A stretch of 64,000 nucleotides of DNA from Buxus sempervirens (GCA_947561395.2 OX387185.1:44278602-44342601); one strand, 5' to 3'; shown: positions 10,502-21,805, counted from the first letter of the stretch. The notes: generated by a model not told the origin, from the letters alone. Program-made: numbers and translations.

Positions 10502-13500
10502 GAGTGGTGTGGTGTGGGTGGGGTTGCGCAAAGATATCTTGAGAATGTCCCCAAAATATTGCTCTCTATCGGCCACTCGAATGAAACATGATGGCTCCTC
10601 AACCCTGATCTCAAGAAAGGATTGAGAGCCAAATCCATCTGAGAGATAACTCCACCGAGTTCTTTCTTTCCTGAGTCTTAGAGAACTCTGAAGAAGAATT
10701 CAAGCCCTCTACCACAGAAACAAGCTAAGATTAGCGAGATAGCCAAGCCAAGCAAGACCTCTAATAATCAGGTTATACATACTGGAAGTTAATGCTACCA
10801 TTGCATGTATTGAGCCAAGACCAGGATCTCTTGGCAATAAGCGTGTACAGCCTCAGCCTCTCACCCAGATAAAAGGCAAAACAGAAAACAATCTAGCCAA
10901 AGAGTTTCATGGTTGGACTCATACAGACATGGAGAAAGGCTTAGACAAGTGGCCTCAGAAACTATTCGGAGTAACATGGAAGATCTCTGCAAAGAGAAAG
11001 CTATTAAAGGAATTTTGAAAATGGTTCATAAGCTGAAATTCTCCCTCTCTCATGCTAGCATAGAGAGAGTAGAGATGCACAAGTCATAGAGTTCTGATAT
11101 GCCCAAGTTGATGTTGGGATGAAACCAACTGGATGGAGGAATGAGGATAGAAAAATCAAGAAAAAGTGTGTTCTTGATGCTAGAAACATTCATCAAAGAA
11201 GACCAAATGGTGTCACAACTCTAGGAACTTCATTTTCTATTGATCAACTTGCATTAGGAAGAAGATACAAGTGCTTCCATTTTTGGTCCTATTTTTGGAC
11301 TAATTTTGACTGATTTTTGACCCACAATAAAGACTACTTGCACTCCCAAAGACACTAAACAAACTAAAATATCAAGTCCCCATAAAAGACTAACCAACCT
11401 CTTATAGTTTCAACATAATATTAAGTGCTAACTTGCTATCTAAGATAAGACAAACATAGACCAAACACATTCTGGAAGGAAGGGCCAATATCGCCAACTG
11501 CAGTAATAGATAGGTGACTCCCATTTGCAGTCTGAATGTATTGAGGACCATTATAGCTTTGAACATTAAGCAATGATTCAGATTGACCAGTCATGTGATT
11601 TGAAGCACCCGAATCAACAAACCAAGGAGAGGAGGCTGTCTAACCATTACCTTGAAGTCTAAATGTAGAAAAGGCTGAGATGATCATCTGCTGAACCATC
11701 TCAGGAGTGAGGACAACTTGACTAGTACTTGCTGTAGTAACTGTTGGAGCTACAATAGGTGAAGATTGTGCTCTGGGTGTAGCTTGGACAACAGCTTGAA
11801 AGGCATGTGCTTGTCGATTTTGAGGACAGATTGGACACTCTGTAATGATGTGCCCACGCTTCTTGCAATAATTACAATATGGCTTTATGCAATTGGTAGC
11901 AATATGGCCAAATTCCTTGCAGCTATAGCATTGTATTTGACCTTTTCCTCTTCCTCTTCCCCTTCCCAGGGCTACATAGGCAACATTCACCATCTTTGAA
12001 TGCAACTTCTCTTGCCCCATTCCTGCCTGAATAGCCAATCTTTGTTCTTCCCGCAACAACACTCCAAGACAAACATTCAATATAGGAACTACATTTCGGT
12101 TTAATAACCTAGCCCGTGTAGTCTCATATTCTGGCCTTAATTTCATCAGAAACTGGTCACGCCTACTCTCATGAATTGTCTGAAGTGCGGATAGCACCTC
12201 CTTGGGTACCTTAGGATGTATAATACTCGAATATTCGCTTCACAAGTTCAAGAAACCAGAATAATAGTGCTCAATAGAAAGGTTACCTTGACTGAAATTT
12301 TCTATCTCCAATTCCAATTGAAAACGGTGTGCATTATTGTCTTGATTATATATCCGCCCAAGATATTCCCACATCTCTTTAGGTGTAGAAAATGACCTCA
12401 AGTTGTTCACCATATGTGGTTTCAACATCCAAGAGACAATACGTGCATCCTTTGCCTCCCATGGACCAAGTTCCTTGGTGTCTTTGGGAGCTGAAGACGC
12501 CCTATCAATATGTCCCCACAATTCCTTTCCTTTCACGAACATCTTAAACTGAAACTCCCAACTATGATAGTTCTTGCCATTGAAACGAGCAATAGAATTT
12601 TCGCCAGACATTGTGAAGACAGAAATAGCCCAAAAAAAACACTGTAAAAGAACTTGAAAACTAAAAACCAACCTCCAAATAACCTGAGGAGATCAAGAAT
12701 CAATGATCTCTAAGAGCCCAGTAGCAAAGAAACCCCAAAGGAACTCTAAGATAAGAGCCCAACAGCAAAAAAACCCCAAAGGAACTCCAAGATAGTACCA
12801 CAAATGTGTTGCTGCAACCTCCATACCTTTGCTTATAGCCTTTCACCACCAACCGAGCTTTAAGCTTATCAACTTCTCCTTTTGAGTTCAGCTTTGTTTT
12901 GTAAACCCACTTCATGCTAATGGACTTCTTCCCTTTAGGAAGTTCTACAAGCTTCCATATCTTTGTATGGAATCCATTTCTTTCTCCATAGCTTGCTTCC
13001 ACCTCTTTTCTTTAGATGCTTCAAAAGTAATAGGATCCACATTTGCAAATAAGGCAAAATTAGCTACACTTTCATTTAGAATATTCCTTGAAATTTCATA
13101 CAACTCTCTTATGCTCTTTGTCTTTCTAGGAGGGGTATTTGAGCTTGGAGATGATGGAGAAGATGAGGATGAAGAAGTGGATGGACAGGATGGTGGAGTA
13201 GCAGCCTCTTCATTACTTCCAATCTCATCATTTTGAGTAACCAACACTTCATCCTCATCAACATAAACTGATTTTCCCTTCTCCTCATCTCTATTCCAAT
13301 CTCAAGCTTCCTCTTCATTGAACTTCACATCTCTACTAATAACAAGCTTCTTGGTGATGGGATTGTACAACTTGTATGCTTTTGAATTCTCACTATACCC
13401 AACAAGAATAAATTTTTCAGATTTGTAATCTAACTTCTTTCTTCTTTCATTCGGCACATGAGCATAAGCAACACTTCCAAAAATTCTCAAGTGTACAACA

Positions 13501-16500
13501 TTTGGCTTGTGTCCACACCAAGCTTCTTGTGGAGTTATATTTTGAACACTTTTAGAAGAGGTACGATTCAAAAGATAAATTGCACAAGGTACCGCTTCAT
13601 TCCAAAAGATTTTAGTCACTCTTTTGGCTTTCAACATGCTTCTAGCCAAGTCCATAATGGTCCGATTCTTCCTTTCAGCAACTCCATTTTGCTATGGAGT
13701 ATGCCGAATAATGAGTTGGTGTCTAACACTATTTTCAGCAAGAAAAGCCTCAAAATCATTTGAGATATATTCACCTCCATGATCACTACGCAAGGTTTTC
13801 AACTTATAACCACTTTCCCTTTCAACTAAGGCCTTAAACCTTTGAAAATACCCAATGCAAACACATCAGATTTTTCTTTAAGGAAATATACCCATGTCTT
13901 CCTACTAAAATCATCAATGAAGGTAAGAAAATAACGATTACCTCCATTTAAAGCGGTGTTCATTGGACCGCAAAGATTGGAATGTATTAGTTCAAGTGGC
14001 TGTGACACCCTCCATGCTCTTCCAACCGGAAAAGAGCTTCTATGATGCTTTCCAAGTATGCACCCATCACATACTTGGTCTTGAAGCTCCACATTAGACA
14101 TGCCTTCCACAATATTTTTTTTTTGGAAAAGGTAAGGTGTAAGTATATTATCTATAGAAAAATAATTACAAAGAGAAGGGGGAGTGAGGGGAAAGAGAAG
14201 GGTGAACCATGAGAGAACATGGAACAGAGACCATGCCCAAACAGGAGGCCTCAAAAAGGAAACTAATGGCTTCCAAGTTTCAGCCATACATCTGAGAAAG
14301 CATGGGAAGCAATTATAGCTTGGGTAAAGTGCTTATTTTTGAAGATTCTTCTGTTCCTTTTGCACTAGATATGATAGACGGTGGCTGAAAATGCAAGCTT
14401 AATGGATGTGGCATGATTGTCCCCTCTAATCCCTATGGAGATAAACCATGAAACGTCTTCTTGCCAGGTAAAGGATGATGATATGTGCTATTGAATTTTC
14501 TAGAGAATAGAAGTCCATACCTGCTTTCTAAAAGTACATTCAAAGTAGACATGGTCTCTAGATTCAATGCCTTGCTGACATAGTATGCATGTTGAGTGAC
14601 TAATTATGTTCTTGGCATGGAGACGGTCACAAGTGCTAAGCTTGCCATGTAGAGCTAGCCAGAAGATGAAAGAATGTCGAGGGATATGACATTTGAACCA
14701 TAGTAGATGATGCCATGGTACAAGAGAACTGTTGGCTTTGAGAGAAGCATAATAACCAGCTTTGATAGAGAATTTACCACGGGGAAGCCTTGCCCAGGAT
14801 ACACTATCATTTTTGCTTGAATCTGGCAGAGGAAGAGATTGAAGACTTGGCCCAAATTGATCTCAGGTTGGTGCTGTGTCTCCGATTGACAACAGGAGGA
14901 TTCCAAGCATTTTCATTAATAATAGAACTCACCTTTGCCGTGGATGGGAGACCAGATTCAAAGATTAATCTATTCCCAAATGCTCTCAGTAAGGGGCCAT
15001 AGGGTTGAGACAAGAATCTCACACATGTTTACCATAAAATTAACTTTGTGTCCTTTCAATAATAGCTATCCAACACTCAAAGTGTTTGAGGCCGGGAACA
15101 TATAGCACATTAGGGATACGCTTGACCCCTTTCTTTGTTTTGACAAGAATATCACCATTTCCCTTCACGGAAAGCCTTTTATCATCACCGATTCTCACTT
15201 CGCTTTGGATTGACTTGTCCAACTCTACAAACACCTTCTTGTTTCCGGTCATGTGATTGATACAACCACTATCAATGTACCAAATTTCATTCAAAGAATT
15301 CTTGTAAATTGCATGTAAGGAACATAGTATCATCTTATTTGTCTTGATCTTTCTCACGCATGAAATTTGAATCTTTCTTGTGACCTTCCGGTAATCTTAT
15401 TCTACAATACTTCATGATGTGGCCAAATTTGTGACACCAATGACATTGGACATTAGATAAAGAGAACCGTCTCGTTCCTCTTTCTTCTCTTCCTCATCTT
15501 CCTTTGGTAGAATAAGAAGACTCACTATCATGTTTCTCATTTTCTTGTTGCCTCCCTTTTTTGCTGCTTCCTCTTCCATGATAAGCACTCCTTCCTCGAG
15601 AGCTTCCCAGAAAAGAGAATTGAGTTTTAAAGGCTTGCTGTAGAGGAGTAGAATCATATTGCTTCATACGAAGTTCATGAGATTGTAGTGAACCCAAGAA
15701 GCTCTCCACTGACAAAGTAGCCAAATCTTTGGATTCCTCAATTGCAACAACAATGGATTCAAATTTTTGACTCATGCTTCTTAGAATCTTCTCCACAACC
15801 CTTTGATCTTCAATTTTCTCACCATTTATTCTTAATTGATTCACAATAGAGATCACCCGGTTAAAATATTCCTTAACTCCTTTGGAATCCTTCACTCTTA
15901 GTGTATCAAACTCACTTCTAAGAGATTGTAATTTCACCATCTTCACTTTATCATCCCCTTTGTAAGATTTATAAAGTGTATCCCATGCTTGCTTAGCCAA
16001 AGTCACCGAAGAGATTCTTTGAAATATCACCTCATCCACCACTTGGTAAATAAAGAACAAAGCCTTCTTGTCCTTCTTGCGATTTTCCTTCAACGCATTG
16101 AGTTGTGGTTGAGTGAGAGATGACGGATCATTTGGTTCTACATACCTGGACTCCACAATCTCCCAAAGATCTTGTGATCCATATAGCACCTTCATTTGTA
16201 TGCTCCATTGACTATAGTTCTTCCCGTTGAAGCGGGGAAGTTGTGGCTGCAACATGTTGGGAAGCTATGGTTCTCTTTCGCACCTTCAACCGAAGCTTTG
16301 ATACCACTTTGTTGGGATGAAACCAACCGGATGGAGGAATGGGGATAGAAAAATCAAGAAAAAGTGTGTTTCTTGATGCTAGAAACATTCAACAAAGAAG
16401 ACCAAATGGTGTCACAACTCTAGGAACTTCATTCTCCATTGATAAACTTGCATTAGGAAGAGCTTCCATTTTTGGACGAATTTGACTGATTTTTGTCCCA

Positions 16501-19500
16501 CAATAAAGACTACTTGCACTCCCAAAGACACTAAACGAACTAATATCAAGTCCCCATAAAAGACTAACCAACCTCTTATAGTTTCAACATAATATTAAGT
16601 GCTAACTTGCTATCTAAGATAAGACAAACATAGACCAAACTTTGACACCAAAAGCAGTCTACCAAAGTAAATAGACAATAAAATGTGTCTAGCTTGTACA
16701 TCTAACAGTTGAATCTTACAGTTCTGTTGCCTCTGATGTCATTCAATGAACATCCAAGCATTCAGGTGCTTCCATCTCAAGAAAAGCAACCTAATTGAAT
16801 CCTAACAAGAGTAAGAGTAAGTCTGTTTCATACATTCAAATCTAGCATTTCTGTTCTGTTTGACATAAATACTTTTATCTACAATATAAGAGGAATAGGT
16901 AATCAAGTTTCTTTAAGAATTAAGGCTCAAAGCTATCAAATAAAACCACAGCTTAGGTTTACTTGTGATTCTGGAACTCAGATAGGGGCAGCAAAAATTG
17001 GCAGGACAGCCAAGAAAATTAAATTCCCTCATCACATTGAGAAAATTTTGCTCTTTTGGAATTCAACCTTGTGTCTGTATCAGATCAACAACTTACTGTC
17101 AAGATCAGTTCTAGTAATGGAAAAAATTTCTTCATACCTTTGTCTATGCCAAATTTACGCCAATTGAGAGATGTCCGTAGCAGTCTTTTGCCAGGTTAGC
17201 TCCCTATATATGTTGCTTTGCCTGATCTCAGGAAATTTTATGATCACTTCTCGCCTAAAGAAAGACTTGGATTCAAAAGAATTGGATAAAAGAACTTGTG
17301 AAGATTTCAATAATAGGATCCTCTCTTTGGGCTTATCCGATTTTGGCTTTCAAGGAAAGGGATTCACCTGGTGTAACACTCAAGAAGGGCTTGGAAAACA
17401 ATGGGCAAGGCTTGATTGTACTATGTTCAATGCTCTAGCCTTGACTCAAATCACTCATCTAGCTAGCTCGTATTAATTCTAATGACTATCCCTTTCTCAT
17501 CCAATTCATGGCAGACATATTTAAAGGAAAGAAGTATTTCACATACATGTGGGATGATCACGAAGCTTTCTTACCCTTATGTGAAAACCATTTGGGAGTT
17601 GAAAACTTTTGGAAATCCATTCTCAAATCCTTTTTTCAAACTGAAATCGCCTAGAAGTGCTCTTAGAATCTGGACTTGGGAGGTTTCTGGCAACATTCAA
17701 AATCAAGCTAACCAACTTGAAAAGAGAATTCAGGACTTAGAGGCCAAAGTGGAGGAAAGCCTATAATAATAACACTTGGCAGCAAGTTATGGAGGAGAAA
17801 AATCAATATAAAAAAATCGTCCACCATGAAGAACTTCTTTTTAAAGACAAATGTAGGATTACCTGACTCAAAGATGGAGAAAAAAAATACTTATAAACTT
17901 TTTCATGCCTTGATCAGAGAAAGAAGGATCATCAATTCAGTGAACACAATCAACCTTCCTGATGGGACTATCTCCAATTACACTCTTGCCATAAGTCACG
18001 TAGCTGAAAAGTTCTTTGTGGACTTGCTCAATGGCCAGGAGAATGTTGAACATCTCCAACCCTTGATGCTTAGCCCATCTTGGTTAGAGAATAAGACAAT
18101 AATTTTCTCACAGCCATTCCATATGAGCCTGAGATATCCCAAACCATCTTCTCCGCGGACCAGGGTAGTAGTTCAGGACCCAATGGGTTTAGTGGCCACT
18201 TCTTTGCCAACTGCTGCAAAATTCTCAAGGAGGAAGCTATTGATGCTATCCAGTTATTTTTTGCTAATAATTGTTTTCCTAGAAGCTATACTGCAGCTCA
18301 TATGTCTCTCACCCCTAAGAAGTCCAACCCTGATTCTCTTGATGACTTGCGACGCATCAACGTGTGTAATTTCACCTACAAATTAAGCTATATATGGTCA
18401 CTATCATCACTAAAATACTTGCTTTTCTCCTTCCAAAAATCATATCTAATGAGCAGCATGCCTTTGTCAAAGGAATAACCACAGCAGATTGCATCTTTAT
18501 TGCGGAACAAGTTGAAAGAAAGCATTTTGGAGGGAATTTAATCCTCAAGGTCGTCATCTCCAAGGTGTATGACAAACTATAGTGGCCTTTTCTTCAGAAA
18601 GTAGTGCTACAGTTTGGCATTTCACAGTTACCTATGGTAACTGTTGGACATCTTTAGTGATTAACGACAACATCTTGTGGTTTTTTCTATGCTTCTAGAA
18701 GACTTCATTTTTTTTTTTTTTTGATGAATAATACTAATAGATTCATATGTAACTTAACTAAAAAGGAAATACCCATGAGAAATGGGTAAAGAGGCAAAAG
18801 TATCAATCCTTGACACATGACTGTTTGCCAATACAGTAGCAAAAGGCCAAAAACCAAAAAACCCAACAACCAATCCGCTGAGCTCCAACCCCTTCAAATT
18901 CCTTCCCTGGCTATCGTAGTCCACTCACTAAATATCTCACCAGCAGATACTCCCTGGAATAGTCTGTGCAAGGTCAAATATCTACTAACATTAGATACCA
19001 CATCCTCAATCACCGCTTGAAGGCTAGGCTTGTGATACTCTTGCTCCAGCCCTCTTAATTTATTATTACCAAGGAGGTTTTAGTAGGAATTCGTCCCTAG
19101 CTTTTGAGCATTAGTACATTTTGCGGATGACATTTTAGTCTTCTTGAATGCTGATTTCATTTCAATTTGTAAGCTCAAGAAGCTGTGCCAAGTATGTGAA
19201 GAAGCTTCTAACCCAAGAAGCAACACAAGGAAAATTTCTTTTATAGTTTCCAAAAGGTGCCCTCTCACCAAAATCAACAAGACATTGCCCATGGAATACC
19301 TTGGTGCCTCTTTAATTAAAGGTCACCGAGGGCTGTGTGCTTTGATAATATTTGTTCAGAAATTAAGTTAGGAGCAACGTCGTCATGAGCGGACTGGATG
19401 CCCATTAATCCTAAAACTGTGATGATGAAGAGATTGGAGTGTATGTTTACCAGCTTTTTCTGGGTAGAAAGTGATGATAATCCGAAGCACCATCGGATCA

Positions 19501-21805
19501 ATTGGATGAGATTTGCCAACCCAAATTAAAGAAGGATTGGCAATTAGATCTCTGAACTACAACTCTTATGGGGTACTTCTCTGTGAGCAAAATTTATGAA
19601 TTACAAGTATCGCCCAACAATGCTCGTCAGTATATACTAACAGATTGAATGCAGGAACACCCAAACAATACTGAGAGGAATTTCAATGTTTGGGAATTTA
19701 TCATGCATCTCAAATCTCGATGTAAGTGTTGTTAACACCACAAGACTGAGAACGGAGCTCTCCTATTCTTAAACGTACAGTGATCTTGCCAGAGAAGCCT
19801 GGCAACATTTCTCTCAAATCTTTGGACATACAGATTCCACCAATACAAAACTTTATTGGGCGTTTACAGCTGTTTGTAATAATTACTATAAGCCAAAAAA
19901 CTTTATGAATAAATATTAAATGATTATAAATTATTAAAAGAACACATCAATTTGAAAGCTGTTCTTACCAAACGAGATTTTGGACTCTTTTTGTTTTCAG
20001 AAGAAAAACGATTTTTAAAAACGTTACCAAATAGCCTCTAAGACACTGTCCTTAAAAGCTAATTCACCCTCAAGGAATGCTTCCACTGCAGGGAGTTAAC
20101 ACATATGGTCTCTAGGATTCAATTTAACATTCAGCATGTTAGGCAACATATATGGCACACATTTTAGATTGCGATCGAGCTGGATATACCAAATTTAGAA
20201 TTTAATTCTTATATATTTCTATAGAAGAAGAGAAACACTTATTAAAGATGTTCACACCTTGTGAAGAGGGATGGAAACGGGCAGGTTTTGATAAACCCTA
20301 ACATGCCCTAGGTCATACAAACCTGCTAGTTGGTATCGGGGTGGGTTTGAGGCCACCGAATATGCTATTTTTTATAAACTTTAATATAGAATATATAATA
20401 TACTTAATATATTTACTTATAAAACATATGTATCTATATAAAATACATATAAATAACTTATATTTTAATAATAAGATGTACTAAGATCGGATTTGGGGTG
20501 GGTTGGGCTAAACCCTAACCTGCCCTTGACCCTATTTATGTCTTACCAAACCCTAATCATCAGGGGCGTGTCGGTTGGGTTACCCATTCAACCCACATAT
20601 TATCATACCTATATCCCTATTGAAAAGAGATTCAAGGACAAATGGGTGCATGTGTCTATAAAGAAGAAAGTGCATGTCTATAAAGAAGAAAACTCATGAA
20701 AGTACAAAGCCTACAAACATAACATTAACACTCAATAAAATATTGTATATCCAACATTATTTTCAAAGTGAAATCCATCTTAACAATGACTATTTAATGG
20801 GTATCGTACGGTGCTTATTCGGATAGTGAGAGAAGAAATGAAGGACATTCAAGCACTTTGATTGTGGTTATCTTTGCATGACATTGCAAACATTGCAACA
20901 GAGAAACACATCTGTGTGGACTAACTTCAAAAGAAAACGACGTTAGAAAACCAACAAAAAATTAAATGAAACAAAACGAAGAAAAAAAAAAGCTAATTAA
21001 TTTTAGGTGAGGCAAAAATGCTGTCCGCATTCATTAAATCGAGATATCCCAAGTTACAAAAAGGGAAAAACCAGTATATATAGAATGAGAAGAAATATGC
21101 AAAAAGCAGTATAACTAAGATGTTTCTTTTATGAATTATGAGAGAACAAGTACTATAGAGCAATTTTATATGTAAGAAGATAAATCTTCGAAGGTATGGT
21201 AGTGAATAGTGTGGTGACATGCAGGAGCAGTCTATTCATGTCACAGGCTGTAAAGCAGAAAAAAAGATAGGACGGTCTTACACTGTTAAAGACGAATGAA
21301 GTACGTGATACACAACAACGATAATAAGCCAAAAGATTTGAACCCCAGAAGCTAGCTTCATGAACAACATGTGGTACAGACGAAGAAGAACATATATAGA
21401 TCAAACAGATTTCAGTCTCACTAGCTAGTACTTCTTGTCCCTTCTGTCCTTTTTTCTTTATCTTTTTTTTTTCTTGGCAGCGAACTGCAGTAAATTCTTA
21501 ACGAAAGCATGCAAGGGTTTGTTTAATTTGAAGGACATGGAGCAATCACAGAATTTAAATTCATGGAAGAAGCTTGAAAGTAGAAAGAGAATGAAAGAAG
21601 AGGAAGAAAGGTCAAACCGGGAATTTGTTGATGAGTACTGAGTGAGCTTCCCATTGTGAGAGAAGATGATTAGAGCAACCTCAATATCGCAAAGAACGGA
21701 GATTTCATGAGCTTTCTTCAGCAATCCTGACCTCCGCTTCGAGAACGTCACTTGTCTGTTGATCTTGTTCTCGATTCGCTTCAGCTGAACCCTACCTCTT
21801 CCCAT
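7900..21805 (-). CDS. FUL-like: AP1/FUL (SQUAMOSA)-like MIKC MADS-box transcription factor, 8 exons
   Basis: Exons on the minus strand: 21805-21618, 9431-9353, 9098-9034, 8945-8846, 8769-8728, 8382-8341, 8212-8106, 7999-7900. They sum to 723 nt, 240 aa plus TAG, with every intron GT..AG and phases intact. MADS domain is residues 1-60 ([20 protein letters not shown]), I region to about 89, K domain about 90-172, C-terminal domain 173-240. The [20 protein letters not shown] and [11 protein letters not shown] strings and exon sizes 79/65/100/42/42 are diagnostic of the SQUAMOSA clade. The protein would act in the nucleus as a CArG-box-binding dimer in floral transition and floral meristem identity. 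It ends [11 protein letters not shown], a modified FUL motif (usually LPPWML), with no CaaX box, so not euAP1. Odd points: Ile41 for the usual Ala, [12 protein letters not shown] with one extra codon at the end of exon 1, and a weak exon-7 acceptor. Intron 1 is 12.2 kb. The SEP-like gene lies upstream on the same strand. Confidence 0.92.
8341..9431 (-). CDS. FUL-like: Exons 2-6 of AP1/FUL-like gene (I region and K domain)
   Basis: Exon 2 (9431-9353) encodes [20 protein letters not shown], exon 3 (9098-9034) [20 protein letters not shown], exon 4 (8945-8846) [20 protein letters not shown] plus [12 protein letters not shown], exon 5 (8769-8728) [14 protein letters not shown], exon 6 (8382-8341) [14 protein letters not shown]. 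These form the K-domain amphipathic helices used for dimer and tetramer contacts. Introns between them are 254, 88, 76 and 345 bp. Confidence 0.93.
9432..11111. other. 3' part of AP1/FUL-like intron 1
   Basis: Intronic sequence with no gene. It contains a 43-base G run (10458-10500) and damaged open minus-strand stretches at 9900-10450 of unknown origin. It ends at the left LTR of a Copia element at 11112. Confidence 0.5.
10458..10500. repeat. Homopolymer of 43 guanines
   Basis: Uninterrupted G43 in the plus strand, C43 in the pre-mRNA of the AP1/FUL-like gene. It can form G-quadruplex (DNA, plus strand) or i-motif structures. Its exact length could be an assembly artefact. Confidence 0.95.
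11112..11466 (-). repeat. 3' LTR of chimeric Copia
   Basis: On the plus strand it runs TGTTGGGATGAAACC to GACCAAAC(A). It matches the other LTR along its full length but is about 24 bases longer, with extra sequence around 11261-11300. A perfect CArG box CCATTTTTGG is at 11277-11286. Confidence 0.85.
11478..12671 (-). pseudogene. Copia B gag with two CCHC knuckles and partial protease
   Basis: The minus-strand reading starts [20 protein letters not shown] near 12613 (DUF4219-like) and continues through the UBN2 region to 12240. It resumes in another frame with [20 protein letters not shown] at 12197. Two zinc knuckles follow, [14 protein letters not shown] (about 11927-11886) and [14 protein letters not shown]. 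The frame stops at 11640, then the protease motif [14 protein letters not shown] appears at about 11625-11584. It is cut off at about 11478, where the family-A LTR begins. The reading through GRGRGRGKG is intact in the second ORF, so decay is moderate. Confidence 0.85.
12712..12793 (-). repeat. 41-bp tandem duplication in the Copia B leader
   Basis: Units 12712-12752 and 12753-12793 differ at about 5 positions. They lie between the RT A breakpoint (near 12822) and gag B. Confidence 0.85.
12822..14110 (-). pseudogene. Copia A integrase and truncated reverse transcriptase
   Basis: From high to low coordinates: [15 protein letters not shown] (GAG-pre-integrase end) and [20 protein letters not shown] at about 13970-13860. 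After a frameshift comes the integrase C-terminal half, with [19 protein letters not shown] and [19 protein letters not shown], then a Ser-rich linker. The RT start [20 protein letters not shown] and [14 protein letters not shown] ends at about 12826. RT palm motifs including YVDD are absent because the sequence switches to Copia B. Frameshifts occur near 13000, 13300 and 13800. Confidence 0.85.
14112..15065 (-). mobile_element. 5'-truncated L1-type LINE inserted in Copia A
   Basis: The poly(A) is seen as a T run at 14115-14124 on the plus strand. The minus-strand coding remnant near 15000-14810 reads [20 protein letters not shown] and [10 protein letters not shown], the region between RT and zinc finger in plant L1 elements. 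Further down it has the zf-RVT pattern [46 protein letters not shown]. It interrupts Copia A between protease and integrase, and the intervening Copia segment (GAG-pre-integrase start) is missing, so insertion was accompanied or followed by a deletion. Confidence 0.8.
15070..15357 (-). pseudogene. Copia A protease remnant
   Basis: [19 protein letters not shown] with the DSG catalytic triad at about 15292-15236, then [17 protein letters not shown] and [12 protein letters not shown]. Similarity ends at 15075 where LINE sequence begins. Confidence 0.85.
15400..16255 (-). pseudogene. Copia A gag with zinc knuckle
   Basis: ORF from 16255 ([23 protein letters not shown]4219) through a UBN2 domain ([57 protein letters not shown]) to a frame break near 15494. 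A CCHC knuckle ([14 protein letters not shown]) follows in another frame at about 15449-15408. It starts about 40 bases after the primer-binding site, as expected. The first 253 codons are open, so this is one of the better preserved coding pieces among the window's transposons. Confidence 0.85.
16310..16640 (-). repeat. 5' LTR of chimeric Copia
   Basis: 331 bp, same ends as the LTR at 11112-11466. The primer-binding site lies directly inside it. It carries the same CArG-like CCATTTTTGG at 16466-16475. Confidence 0.85.
16860..19540 (+). mobile_element. L1-type LINE relic (endonuclease and reverse transcriptase)
   Basis: The endonuclease begins near 16866 ([10 protein letters not shown]), continues with [16 protein letters not shown] at about 17130-17170 and reaches [12 protein letters not shown] near 17341. 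RT motifs follow: [20 protein letters not shown] at 18442-18501, [13 protein letters not shown] at about 19121-19160 and [15 protein letters not shown] near 19436-19480. Frames change many times and stops are common, so it is dead. It is antisense to the AP1/FUL-like gene within intron 1. A second non-LTR fragment (18709-19035) interrupts the RT. Confidence 0.85.
18709..19035 (-). mobile_element. Non-LTR 3' end fragment nested in the LINE RT
   Basis: Begins on the plus strand with a T run (about 18708-18722), the poly(A) of a minus-strand insertion. LINE coding of the host copy reads up to [11 protein letters not shown] before it and resumes after about 19040. Its own family is not clear. Confidence 0.5.
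19541..21457. other. 5' part of AP1/FUL-like intron 1, MITE-like repeats
   Basis: No gene. Bases 19858-20040 look like a small hAT-type MITE (ends GGGCGTTTAC and CCAAATAGCC). Bases 20262-20625 hold a repeat with 'aaccctaacctgccc' elements that recurs at 23730-24055. The remainder is AT-rich and unassigned. Confidence 0.4.
20262..20625. repeat. Dispersed repeat, copy 1 (AACCCTAACCTGCC type)
   Basis: Contains paired segments with aaccctaac/tgccc near both ends around an AT-rich core with TATAAAATATAT. A related copy is at 23730-24055, outside the gene. Probably a hAT-like non-autonomous element; exact termini were not fixed. Confidence 0.4.
21618..21805 (-). CDS. FUL-like: Exon 1 of AP1/FUL-like gene (MADS domain)
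   Basis: 188 nt from the ATG (complement 21803-21805) to the donor at 21617 (GTTTGAC). It encodes residues 1-62 plus two bases of codon 63. Family exon 1 is normally 185 nt; the extra codon lies in SSTNS where STDS is usual. The split codon would read CGC (Arg) where SQUA proteins have Cys (TGC). The reading frame stays open upstream of the ATG, but the MGRGRVQ start is invariant in the family and follows a TATA box at a sensible distance. Confidence 0.93.

Larger units (their letters stand above)
11112..16640 (-). mobile_element. Chimeric Ty1/copia element with two gag regions, in AP1/FUL-like intron 1
   Basis: Two LTRs of one family flank the element: 16310-16640 (5' on the minus strand) and 11112-11466 (3'). 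A primer-binding site (AAGTGGTATCAAAGC, complement 16295-16309) follows the 5' LTR. Internal order is gag A, zinc knuckle, protease A, an inserted LINE, integrase A and the start of RT A, which stops near 12822. There the sequence changes to the leader, gag and protease of a different Copia (B), which runs directly into the 3' LTR of family A. No RT core, RNase H or clear polypurine tract is present. Possible target duplication: GTTGA (11107-11111) and TTTGA (16641-16645). It lies in the sense orientation of the host gene. Confidence 0.85.

Noticed and set aside
10310..10638. Three overlapping ORFs with poly-Pro or poly-Gly tracts
   Set aside because: They exist only because the 43-G run reads as Pro or Gly in several frames; flanking residues match no protein and they lie inside intron 1.
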